This document shows positions 56,804-64,000 of a stretch of 64,000 nt of DNA, one piece after another (the stretch's first letter is position 1; each line of letters opens with the position of its first letter). The position numbers and the translations under genes are program-made. The stretch comes from Actinomycetota bacterium (GTDB lineage Bacteria; Actinomycetota; Thermoleophilia; Miltoncostaeales; Miltoncostaeaceae), in contig CAUJCX010000020.1 in assembly GCA_963169235.1 (NCBI GenBank), positions 231,691-295,690 on the forward strand. Direction: 5' to 3'. The notes under the pieces are model-generated. The model saw only the letters and a program-made list of their open reading frames with translations. It ran no database searches and was not told the DNA's origin.

Positions 56804-57142
56804 GTGAACGTCACCAGCGCCCGCACAATCCTCGGCATCCGCCACGAGCACCCCTCCACCGACGAGGTGCGCGTGGCGTGGCGCCGGTTCGCGCGCGAGA
56901 ACCACCCCGACGTGCGCCCCGGTGACCCGGCGGCGGCCACCCGCTTCGTGGTGGGCCGCGACGCGTACGACACGCTCAACGGCCAGGCACCCGCCGCCCC
57001 CGTACGGCGCTTCGCCCGCGAGCCCCACGATGCCGGCACGTACCGTCCCGCCGCCGGTGGCCGCATCGTGAAGGGCCCCGAGGCCGCCGCCGCCCACCCA
57101 TACGCATTCGGGCACGTTACGCTGCGGGAGTGGCAGGCCTAG
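56804..57142 (+). CDS. Small J-domain protein
   Basis: 112 residues from GTG 56804. J domain 1-60 with VRVAWRRFARENHPDVRPGD including the HPD motif that stimulates DnaK; no Gly/Phe or zinc region, only a short polar tail. A DnaJ-like co-chaperone of unknown client. Leaderless-type promoter. Confidence 0.85.
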   Translation: MNVTSARTILGIRHEHPSTDEVRVAWRRFARENHPDVRPGDPAAATRFVVGRDAYDTLNGQAPAAPVRRFAREPHDAGTYRPAAGGRIVKGPEAAAAHPYAFGHVTLREWQA

Positions 57143-57170
57143 TCATCCCCGGGCGCGAGGCGTCCGCGAC

Positions 57171-57998
57171 GTGAACGGTCCTCGGGGGGCACTCGCCGGC
57201 CTGATGGTGCTGGTGTTCGTGGTGTCGGCGGCCGTGCTGCAGCTGATGCTGTTCGTCGGCCGCGACGTGACGCAGTCGGGCCGCTTCGGCGACGTCGCGT
57301 CGCGCGTGGTGGCCTCCGAGCGGGGGGCCGACGTCATCGCGCCCATCGTCACGCGGCGCCTCGAAGCCGTGTCCGCCCAGTCGGGCGTGCCGGTGCCCGC
57401 CTCGGCGCAGGACGCGGTGCGCCGGGCCGTCCGCACGGCCATCACCCGGCCGGGGTTCCGCGACGCCGTGCGTCCCGACCTGGTGCGCGCCCACAGCGAT
57501 CTGCTGACCCGGCCCCAGGACGGGCTGGCGATCCCCACGTCGTCCACGCGCCCGGCCGTGGTGGCGGCGTTCGACAGCGCCCTGCCCGGCGCCGGCGCGA
57601 CGGTGCCGTCGGCCGACCAGTTCCCGGTCATCACCATCCCGGTCAACAGCGCCGCCCAGCCGGCCCTGCGGGCCGTCCACAGCCTGGGTGAGCGCTGGGC
57701 GCTGGCGCTCGTGACCCTGGTGCTGGCGGGCGCCGTGGCGATCGGCGTCTCGCCCCGCCCCGCTCGCACCGCGCGGGCGATGGGGGTGTCGGTGGCGCTG
57801 CTGGCCGTCGTGCCCCCCGTGGTGCGGTGGATCCTGCCGCCCCTGGCCGAGATGGCCACCCGCGAGACGTACGGGCCGCTGTCGCGCGCGTTCGCCGACG
57901 AGCTGACCCGCTCGTGGGCGACGGCGAGCATCTGGACCGCGGCCGCCGGCATCGGCATGGCCATCTGCGCCGACCTGTTCTTCCGCCGCCGGGGATAG
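57171..57998 (+). CDS. Membrane protein, unknown function
   Basis: 275 residues from GTG 57171. One N-terminal helix (ALAGLMVLVFVVSAAVLQLM), an outside domain of about 150 residues without Cys, then two or three C-terminal helices (ALALVTLVLAGAVAIGV; GVSVALLAVVPPVV; TAAAGIGMAICADLFF). No family recognised; topology resembles other actinobacterial envelope proteins of unknown role. Confidence 0.65.
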   Translation: MNGPRGALAGLMVLVFVVSAAVLQLMLFVGRDVTQSGRFGDVASRVVASERGADVIAPIVTRRLEAVSAQSGVPVPASAQDAVRRAVRTAITRPGFRDAVRPDLVRAHSDLLTRPQDGLAIPTSSTRPAVVAAFDSALPGAGATVPSADQFPVITIPVNSAAQPALRAVHSLGERWALALVTLVLAGAVAIGVSPRPARTARAMGVSVALLAVVPPVVRWILPPLAEMATRETYGPLSRAFADELTRSWATASIWTAAAGIGMAICADLFFRRRG

Positions 57999-58012
57999 CG
58001 GCGGCCGCGCGC

Positions 58013-58825
58013 TCAGCCGGGGCGGCGGGCGATCGCGAACAGCTTCACGAACGAGTACCCGAAGCCCTTCGGCCCGGATCGGGCGCCGAGGGCGTACGCC
58101 AGGCGCTCGCCGTGGCCCTGCGCCTCCTCGGGCGACATGTCGGACGACAGGTGCCCCGCGACGGCCTGGAGGCGGGCGAGGTAGGCCTCGGGGGACGTGT
58201 GCCGGTAGCGGGTCTCCGACCACACGTCCACGGGCACGAGCCCCGCGGTGTCAAGCATCTCCTGCATCTCGCGCGGGTTGCGGTGGATGTGGTCGAACAC
58301 CCCGGTCCACGCGGCGGGCACCGGAGGGTCCATCGCGCGCATGGTCGACAACAGCTCGGCGTCGGTGCCGCGGCCCGCGGCCAGCACCGCCACGATGCCT
58401 CCGGGCCGCACCACCCGGGCCATCTCGGTGATGGCCGCCTGCTTGTCGGGGAACCAGTGGAACGCCATCGTGCTGATGACCGCGTCGGCGCCGGCGTCCG
58501 GGGCGGGCAGGTGGGCCGCGTCGCCCACGTGCAGCTCGACCTCGACGCCGGTGAGGCCCTGCGCCTGGCTGCGGAACACGTCCAGCATGCCCGCGGAGCC
58601 GTCGACGCCGACCACGTGCCGCGTGCCGCGGCGGGCCACCATCGCCAGCGACGCGAACCCGGTGCCGCACCCGACGTCGACGATGCGGGGGTAGTCGCCG
58701 GGGGGCAGCGCGTCCACCAGGCGGTCGGCGCCCTGCCGGTTGTGCAGCAGCAGCTCATCGTACGTGCCGGCGGTCTGGTCGAAGCCTGCGCCGACCGACT
58801 GGGCGTCGTGTGCGTAGTCGTCCAT
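58013..58825 (-). CDS. Class I SAM-dependent methyltransferase
   Basis: 270 residues. SAM motif I VDVGCGTGFASLAM, acidic VVGVDGSAGML, post-I GDAAHLPAPDAGADAVIS, and VRPGGIVAVLA. Methyltransf_11 (UbiE/TrmR-like) type; substrate unknown. ATG 58825 with TAGCAT 7 nt upstream. Confidence 0.88.
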   Translation of the reverse strand: MDDYAHDAQSVGAGFDQTAGTYDELLLHNRQGADRLVDALPPGDYPRIVDVGCGTGFASLAMVARRGTRHVVGVDGSAGMLDVFRSQAQGLTGVEVELHVGDAAHLPAPDAGADAVISTMAFHWFPDKQAAITEMARVVRPGGIVAVLAAGRGTDAELLSTMRAMDPPVPAAWTGVFDHIHRNPREMQEMLDTAGLVPVDVWSETRYRHTSPEAYLARLQAVAGHLSSDMSPEEAQGHGERLAYALGARSGPKGFGYSFVKLFAIARRPG

Positions 58826-58832
58826 GCGCCGA

Positions 58833-58838
58833 ATGCTA
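58833..58838 (-). promoter_or_regulatory. -10 of methyltransferase gene, leaderless spacing
   Basis: TAGCAT on the minus strand, 7 nt, ATG 58825. Confidence 0.5.
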
Positions 58839-59060
58839 CCGACACGGGGTCGCGCGTCCGCGTCGCCGCCCGGTCTCCTGCCGACCCTGTCAAAACGTCA
58901 CTACCGCGTTGAAACGGGCGTTGCGGGATACACCGTTCTGTTCGGAGGTCCATTTACAGGCGTGCTTTGCGCCCGGTATGAAGCGGGTATCCCGTCGTTC
59001 TCATCCCTCGGGTGGACGCCCACACGGGCGCGTCGTCATCCCCGTACGAACGGAAGTGTC

Positions 59061-60491
59061 GTGAGATCCGCAGTCGTCGCCAGACCCCGCCCGAACGTGG
59101 CGCTGGTCGTCCTCTTTTTCCTCGTGTCGTTGCTGGCCGTCGCCCAGACGGCCCTCGGCGCGGGCATCTCGCTGGACCGCTCGCCCACCCCGCCCCAGGC
59201 CATCGCCCCCGGCCAGGGTGCCGAGCAGATCAACTTCACCATCACGTTCCAGACGGTCGCCGACCGGTACACGTTCACCATCACGGACGCGCGCGGCACC
59301 CAGGTGCTGGCGCGCTCCGAGTCGGTGACGGGCCGCCCCAGCCCGATCACGGGCGCCCAGTCGTGGACGCCGGCCGCGGGCACGCCGCCCGGCCGCTACA
59401 CGGCCGCCGTGCAGTTCTATTCGTCGGCCGGCCTCGAGGCGACCGCGACCGTGATCTTCGACGTGTCCGACCAGCTGGGCACGCTGAAGCTGACCAAGTT
59501 CGAGGACCTCAACGGCAACGGCCGCTTCGACACGGGCGAGCCGCTGGTGCCCAACTGGCAGTTCCGCCTGACCAACCCGCAGGGCAACCAGAGCCAGGTG
59601 GCGACCGGCGCCGACGGCACCGTGACGCTGGCCAACGTCCCCGCCGGCAACTGGCAGGTGGAGGAGCTCCTGGCGGCCGGATGGGTTCCCGTCGGGCCCG
59701 TGACGGGCACCGTGACCGTGCCGGTCAACGGCGAGGGCAGCCTGATGATGGGCAACGTGCGCCCCGCCCCCTTGAGCGGCATCACGTGGATCGACACCAA
59801 CGGCAACGGCGTGTATGAGACCACCGAGGCGGTGCGCGCCAACACGTCGCTGACGCTCACCGGCACCACCGGCACGGGCCAGACCGTCACCCGCACGACG
59901 GTCACGGGCGCGGACGGCAGCTACGTCTTCGACGCCCTCATGCCCGGCACGTACAGCGTGGCGGTCACGATCCCGTCGGGACTCAACGCCACGACGGCCA
60001 CCACGCGGCCCAACCGCGTGATCATCTCGAACGTCCCGAACCCCAACAACGACTTCGGCATGCGCGCCGCGCCGACGTCGCAGACCCAGGGTGGTCCCAC
60101 CCCGAACATCGGCATCGTGAAGCGCGGCCCGGCGCAGGTGAACCGCGGCGCGACGTTCACGTACAGCATCACGGTGACGAACCGCAGTAACTTCACGGCC
60201 CGTAACGTGGTGGTCTCCGACGCGCTCCCCGCCGACCTGACGCTGGTGGCGATCCCGCGCGGTGCCACCGTCGCCAACGGCGTGGTCAGCTGGAAGCTCG
60301 GCAACCTCGCGGCCCGGGCGAGCCGCACCGTGACGATGCGCGTGCGCCTCAACCCCACCAGCACGGTCAAGAACTTCAAGAACACCGCGCAGGTGACCGC
60401 GGACGGCCTGCCGCCGCGTCGCTCGACCGTGCCGACGAAGGTGAAGGACAAGAAGCCCGTGGTGCGCCGCACCGGCGGTGTCACCGGCTGA
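59061..60491 (+). CDS. Secreted surface protein with SdrD-B-like and DUF11 domains
   Basis: 476 residues from GTG 59061. Hydrophobic signal/anchor (ALVVLFFLVSLLAVAQTAL), an Ig-like domain, two SdrD_B/Cna-B-like domains with Asn/Asp Ca-type loops (FEDLNGNGRFDTGEP; WIDTNGNGVYETTE) about 155-340, and a DUF11 repeat about 365-455 (NRGATFTYSITVTNRSN, VVVSDALPADLTLV). Basic C-terminal tail, no LPxTG. Likely an adhesin or envelope structural protein. The 220 nt upstream are relatively AT-rich and hold no clear gene. Confidence 0.8.
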   Translation: MRSAVVARPRPNVALVVLFFLVSLLAVAQTALGAGISLDRSPTPPQAIAPGQGAEQINFTITFQTVADRYTFTITDARGTQVLARSESVTGRPSPITGAQSWTPAAGTPPGRYTAAVQFYSSAGLEATATVIFDVSDQLGTLKLTKFEDLNGNGRFDTGEPLVPNWQFRLTNPQGNQSQVATGADGTVTLANVPAGNWQVEELLAAGWVPVGPVTGTVTVPVNGEGSLMMGNVRPAPLSGITWIDTNGNGVYETTEAVRANTSLTLTGTTGTGQTVTRTTVTGADGSYVFDALMPGTYSVAVTIPSGLNATTATTRPNRVIISNVPNPNNDFGMRAAPTSQTQGGPTPNIGIVKRGPAQVNRGATFTYSITVTNRSNFTARNVVVSDALPADLTLVAIPRGATVANGVVSWKLGNLAARASRTVTMRVRLNPTSTVKNFKNTAQVTADGLPPRRSTVPTKVKDKKPVVRRTGGVTG

Positions 60492-60529
60492 GCACGACCC
60501 CGGGCCCTTTTGGGGCGCGGTGGCAGCAT

Positions 60530-60562
60530 CCGAGGGCCGCGGCAGTACGCCGCGGCCCTCGG
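60530..60562 (+). terminator. Rho-independent terminator
   Basis: 13-bp perfect stem CCGAGGGCCGCGG / CCGCGGCCCTCGG, CAGTACG loop, followed by CGTTTTCG. Confidence 0.8.
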
Positions 60563-60657
60563 CGTTTTCGGGGGATGAAGCGTGTGTTCTTCGTGAGAAG
60601 CGGGTCGGGTGCGACACGCCGGGCAGGGGGACGCGCTTTCATGGACAACACGTGACC

Positions 60658-61572
60658 ATGCCTTTCGAGACCTCCTTCCCGCATCGCCGTGCCCGGCTCA
60701 CCCTGGCCACCGCCGCGCTGGCCCTGCCCCTCGCCGCCGCCGCGGCCACCGCCCAGACGGTCGAGACGCCCCCGCCGGTCGTCACGACCCCTCCACCGGT
60801 GGTCACCACGGCGTCGCCCGTCGCGATCGCCCCGCCCGCGGCGGCCCCGTCGGCGCCCTCCGTGGCCACGGCGTCGGCCCAGGGCACGCCGCTCGACACG
60901 CCCCAGTCGTCGCCGACCGCGGCGGCGCGCGTGGTCGACCCGTTCGCCCCCACCAGCCGCCGCACGTGGTCCGGCCGCGTGGTGCTGAAGACGGTCGCGC
61001 GCAGCGCGCCCGGCACCCGCAGCAAGGTGGTGGCCCGCGTGTCGCCGTACGGGCCGTACGACCGCGACCCGCAGTACCTGATGGTGCTCCAGTCCAAGCA
61101 CGTCAGCGGCAACGTGTGGTACCGCGTGCTTCTGCCCAAGCGGCCCAACGGCTCCAGCGGCTGGGTGTCCGAGAGCGCTCTGCAGCTGCGGTCGACGACG
61201 ATGCGCGTGCGCGTCGACCTGTCGGATCGCACGCTGACCCTGCTGTCCGGCACCCGCACGGTGTGGAGCCACCCGGTGGCCGTCGGCACGTCCACCAACC
61301 CCACACCGACCGGTCTGTTCTCGGTAAGCGAGATCGTGCCGCAGCGCCGTGCCAACGGCTTCTTCGGACCCTTCATCATCACGCTCACCGCGCACTCGGA
61401 CAACCTGTCCGACTTCGACGGCGGCAAGGGCCAGGTGGCCATCCACGGCACCAGCCTGCCGGGCCTGCTGGGTCGCGCGGTCAGCCACGGCTGCGTGCGC
61501 ATCAGCAACGCGGACGTGCGCGAGATCGCCAAGCGCGTGCCGCGCGGCGCGCCGGTGGAGATCGTCGACTGA
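60658..61572 (+). CDS. L,D-transpeptidase (YkuD domain), secreted, proline-rich linker
   Basis: 304 residues from ATG 60658 (GTG 60652 also possible). Signal peptide (LTLATAALALPLAAAAATA), Pro/Thr/Val linker (TPPPVVTTPPPVVTT), SH3b-like domain with PNGSSGWVSES, and YkuD catalytic domain with IHGTS and SHGCVRISN. Paralogue of the gene at 24.2 kb with an added wall-spanning linker. Cross-links peptidoglycan 3-3. Confidence 0.92.
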   Translation: MPFETSFPHRRARLTLATAALALPLAAAAATAQTVETPPPVVTTPPPVVTTASPVAIAPPAAAPSAPSVATASAQGTPLDTPQSSPTAAARVVDPFAPTSRRTWSGRVVLKTVARSAPGTRSKVVARVSPYGPYDRDPQYLMVLQSKHVSGNVWYRVLLPKRPNGSSGWVSESALQLRSTTMRVRVDLSDRTLTLLSGTRTVWSHPVAVGTSTNPTPTGLFSVSEIVPQRRANGFFGPFIITLTAHSDNLSDFDGGKGQVAIHGTSLPGLLGRAVSHGCVRISNADVREIAKRVPRGAPVEIVD

Positions 61573-61581
61573 ACGTGACGC

Positions 61582-61607
61582 GGGCGCCCGCCCCTGTGCG
61601 GGCGCCC
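61582..61607. terminator. Bidirectional hairpin terminator
   Basis: 10-bp perfect stem GGGCGCCCGC / GCGGGCGCCC with CCCTGT loop, then TTT, between convergent genes. Confidence 0.75.
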
Positions 61608-61611
61608 TTTG

Positions 61612-62850
61612 TCACCCCGCGCGCAGCACCCGCGGCGCCGTCACCATCGCCAGCGCGACAGCAGCGACGCCCGCGCCCGCGGTGAACGTCCACGCGGGGC
61701 CGGCCCACGCCCACAGCGCACCCGCCAGGATGCTGGCGGCCAACAGCGACGCGCCCATCACCAGGTTCAGCATGCCGAAGGCCGTGCCGCGCAAGGCCCC
61801 CGGAGCGCGATCGGCGACGAGGGCCGAGAACGCCCCCTGCGTGGCGCCCATGTGCACGCCCCACACGGCGGCGCCGGCGAGCACCAGCGCCACGCCGCCC
61901 GCACCGCCCGCGACGGCCAGGATCACGTCGGCCACCACCAGCAGGGCGATGCCGGCCGCCACCACGCGCCGCCTGCCGACGCGGTCGGAGAGCACGCCGA
62001 GCGGGTACGCGCTGGCCGCGTACGCGACGTTCATGGCGATGAGCACCACGGGCACGTAGCGGTCGGCGAGGCCCTGTTCCTGCGCGCGCAGCAGCAGGAA
62101 CGCCTCGCTGAAGCGGGCCAGCGTCAGCACGCCGGCGAACGCCACCACGCGCCAGTACGAGGGACCCAGGCGGGACAGGTCGGCGCACCGCAGCGGTACC
62201 CGCCGCGGTGCGTCGCCCGCCGCGTGCGGAGGGTCGCGGCGCTCGGGGTCGCGCACGTACCGCACGATCACGGCGACGGCGAGGAGCGCCGGGATCGTGG
62301 CGATCCAGAACACCAGGCGGAAGTCGTCGCCGCTGGCCCACATCAGAGCGATCGCGAGCGCCGGGCCCAGGAACGCCCCCACCGTGTCCATCGACTGCCG
62401 CAGCCCGAACGCGGCGCCCACGGAGGCGGCGGGCGTGATGTCGGCGATCAGCGCGTCGCGCGGCGCCCCCCGGACGCCCTTGCCGACGCGGTCGGCGAAG
62501 CGGGCGCCCAGCACCATGCCCACGCTGCCCGCGATCGCGAAGAACGGCTTGGTGAGCGCGGCCAGGCCGTACCCGGCGAGGATCAGGGGCGTGCGCCGTC
62601 CCACGCGGTCGCTGAGGGCGCCGGAGAAGACCTTGGAGATGGACGCCGTGGCCTCGGCGATGCCCTCGATGACGCCTACCGACATGGCGCCCGCGCCCAG
62701 CACGGTCACCAGGAACACGGGTAGCAGGCTGTGGATCATCTCGGACGACGTGTCCATCAGCAGGCTGACCACGCCCAGGGCGACGACCCCGGCGGGAAGC
62801 GACGCGCGCGCGGGGCGGCGGGTGGCAGGGCGGCTGGGATCGTGAGACAT
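61612..62850 (-). CDS. MFS transporter
   Basis: 412 residues, about 12 hydrophobic segments. MFS loop motif SGALSDRVGRRTPL (2-3 loop) repeated in the second half as GVLSDRVGRRRVV; GARFADRVGKGVRGAPRDAL. Start ATG with GGGGAG upstream. Likely drug or metabolite efflux; substrate unknown. Confidence 0.9.
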   Translation of the reverse strand: MSHDPSRPATRRPARASLPAGVVALGVVSLLMDTSSEMIHSLLPVFLVTVLGAGAMSVGVIEGIAEATASISKVFSGALSDRVGRRTPLILAGYGLAALTKPFFAIAGSVGMVLGARFADRVGKGVRGAPRDALIADITPAASVGAAFGLRQSMDTVGAFLGPALAIALMWASGDDFRLVFWIATIPALLAVAVIVRYVRDPERRDPPHAAGDAPRRVPLRCADLSRLGPSYWRVVAFAGVLTLARFSEAFLLLRAQEQGLADRYVPVVLIAMNVAYAASAYPLGVLSDRVGRRRVVAAGIALLVVADVILAVAGGAGGVALVLAGAAVWGVHMGATQGAFSALVADRAPGALRGTAFGMLNLVMGASLLAASILAGALWAWAGPAWTFTAGAGVAAVALAMVTAPRVLRAG

Positions 62851-63006
62851 GCGGGGCTCCCCGGACGGCGCGGCGGTCCCCCGCCATCACCGCGCGACAG
62901 CGTAGAGGCCCTGCGGGCGATCCCGGCGGCCCGGCGTCGTGTGGCCGGGGATGGGTAGATCCTCGCCCCCTCTCGCGCTCCCGACCGCAGGCGCCGATGA
63001 GAGGGC

Positions 63007-63657
63007 ATGACCCGCTTCACTGCGCGTGCCCTGGTCGCCCTCGTCTGCGCGTTCCTCGTGGGCGTCGCGCCCGCCGTCGCGGCCGACCCGGGCGCCGCAG
63101 GACGGGGCGACGGTAAGAACTGGATCGAGACCACGGCCGGCATCCGTGCGATCCTGGCCACCGCGAACGCACGCATGGACGACGCGGAGAGGGCGTACTC
63201 GGCCGCGACGACGGAGCGTGCGCGACGCCGGGCGCTGGCGACCCTCGCCGCGTCCCAGCGCGACGCCGCTGCGGCCCTGACCACGTACGACGCGGACCTT
63301 CCCAGCGAGGAGGCGCAGCGCACGGCGTTGCTGACGTACTTCCGGCGCATCTCGGCTGTGTGGGGGAGGGCCTCCCGCGGCGAGATCTCGATGGCCGCCG
63401 CGGCCACGCAGCAGGACGATGCGTCGAGCGCCGTGGTGGCCGACCTGGCCGAGGCGCGTCGTCACGCCCGGGGGCAGGATTTCGGCGACCGCCTGGCGCG
63501 GTTTGTGTTCGGCCTTGTCTGGATGCTGGCGCTTCCCGTCACCGTCGTGCTGCTGGTGCGGCGCCGCGTGAGGGCACGGCGGGCTCGGAGCGCGGGTGTG
63601 GCGGCAATGCCTCCGCCCCCGCCGCCGCCCCCTCCCCCGGCGATGGCGAGTCGATGA
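63007..63657 (+). CDS. Membrane-anchored secreted protein with poly-Pro tail
   Basis: 216 residues: signal peptide 1-25, an outside helical domain (IRAILATANARMDDAERAYS; ALATLAASQRDAAAALTTYD) likely coiled coil, one membrane helix about 170-190 (FVFGLVWMLALPVTVVLLV), basic stop-transfer (RRRVRARRARS) and a run of ten prolines. Just upstream of a sigma factor gene. No family recognised. Confidence 0.65.
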   Translation: MTRFTARALVALVCAFLVGVAPAVAADPGAAGRGDGKNWIETTAGIRAILATANARMDDAERAYSAATTERARRRALATLAASQRDAAAALTTYDADLPSEEAQRTALLTYFRRISAVWGRASRGEISMAAAATQQDDASSAVVADLAEARRHARGQDFGDRLARFVFGLVWMLALPVTVVLLVRRRVRARRARSAGVAAMPPPPPPPPPPAMASR

Positions 63658-63819
63658 CCACCGCGTTCTTGGCGCGCGCATCGCGGGCGGACGTGTGCCG
63701 CTGGTGGGCGGTGGTCGTGGCGCCTCCGCATTCGTCCCCGCCGCCGGCGGTCTGATCTCCCGGCAAGGGCGTCGCTGCCGGGGCAAAGAAGTAACGACCT
63801 TCGTGTGTCATGTGAGGTG

Positions 63820-64000
63820 ATGGACGCGACACACTCCTTCGGCGACCGGGCGGACGTCCCCCCGGTCGCCCGCCCCTTCGCCACCCCGGCGCGCATCGAG
63901 GAGGTGTACCGCGACGGGTACGCCCGCTTCGTGCGCGTGGCGCTGGCGATCACGGGTAGCCCGGACGTGGCGGCCGACGCCGTGCACGACGCGTTCGTCG
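63820..64000 (+). CDS. ECF-type RNA polymerase sigma factor (3' end outside window)
   Basis: 60 codons visible from ATG 63820. After a 25-residue variable start, IEEVYRDGYARFVRVALAI and SPDVAADAVHDAFV match sigma-70 region 2 (core-binding helices). Cut by the window edge, so region 4 cannot be seen. The gap before it (63658-63819) holds a CCCGGCA/TGCCGGG hairpin at about 63758-63781 and no recognised riboswitch. Confidence 0.75.
   Translation, partial: MDATHSFGDRADVPPVARPFATPARIEEVYRDGYARFVRVALAITGSPDVAADAVHDAFV

Noticed and set aside
63654..63755. 33-codon ORF overlapping the stop of the poly-Pro-tail gene (ATGA)
   Set aside because: Overlap is suggestive, but the peptide has no recognisable feature and no Shine-Dalgarno; probably chance.
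63755..63819. Riboswitch (cyclic di-GMP or similar) before the sigma factor
   Set aside because: One simple hairpin only; conserved aptamer nucleotides not found.

Overview
The window is very GC-rich chromosomal DNA (mostly G or C at third codon positions, many GTG starts) that reads as ordinary actinobacterial core genome. I infer a member of class Thermoleophilia (Solirubrobacterales-like) from the gene set: Gram-positive-type purine operon with purS/purQ/small purL, a DosS-like sensor kinase, actinobacterial coproheme decarboxylase, aconitase A, and PHO boxes of the Streptomyces 11-nt type. This placement is an inference, not a search result. No rRNA, tRNA, CRISPR array, prophage or insertion sequence was seen.

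Layout. 1-4.4 kb: end of a DsbA-like gene, then (minus) a trypsin-like protease, a DosS-like GAF histidine kinase and a NarL-type regulator, joined by 4-nt overlaps. 4.5-15.5 kb (minus): ten-gene IMP operon purD-purB-purC-purS-purQ-purL-purF-purM-purN-purH, most junctions GTGA/ATGA overlaps, closed by a strong hairpin. 16.2-20.4 kb (minus): rpsF-ssb-rplI-dnaB-purA, with rpsR missing from its usual place. 20.5-24.9 kb: small membrane protein, purple-acid-phosphatase-like enzyme, two tandem MerR-type regulators with palindromic operators, DedA protein, L,D-transpeptidase. 24.9-32.9 kb: an unrecognised 572-residue protein, small proteins, a lipoprotein sugar dehydrogenase, a chdC-ADH-UDP-sugar pyrophosphorylase cluster, and ispH. 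33-38 kb: two paralogous small membrane proteins, murB, an inositol-phosphatase-like enzyme, a DUF1624 membrane protein and lpd.

38-42 kb: pstSCAB with a four-unit PHO box; an alkaline phosphatase at 47 kb carries a weaker reversed box. 42.4-54.2 kb: two secreted proteins, acnA, phosphatase, rtcB, ettA, a Cys-rich small protein, a thioredoxin-TPR protein, a collagen-like protein and infA. 54.3-64 kb: glycolipid-binding-like protein coupled to a lone PilB ATPase, J-domain protein, membrane protein, methyltransferase, SdrD/DUF11 surface protein, second L,D-transpeptidase, MFS transporter, and the start of an ECF-like sigma factor.

The most unusual signals concern gene expression. (1) At least a dozen genes have a TANNNT -10 hexamer ending 6-8 nt before ATG/GTG and no Shine-Dalgarno, implying widespread leaderless mRNAs. 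(2) Three genes that do have a Shine-Dalgarno (rpsF, infA and the phosphatase at 20.8 kb) have no ATG/GTG/TTG at the expected start; the codon there is ATC or ACG. (3) The pair of overlapping MerR-type paralogues behind two perfect palindromes looks like a self-contained regulatory module of unknown target.
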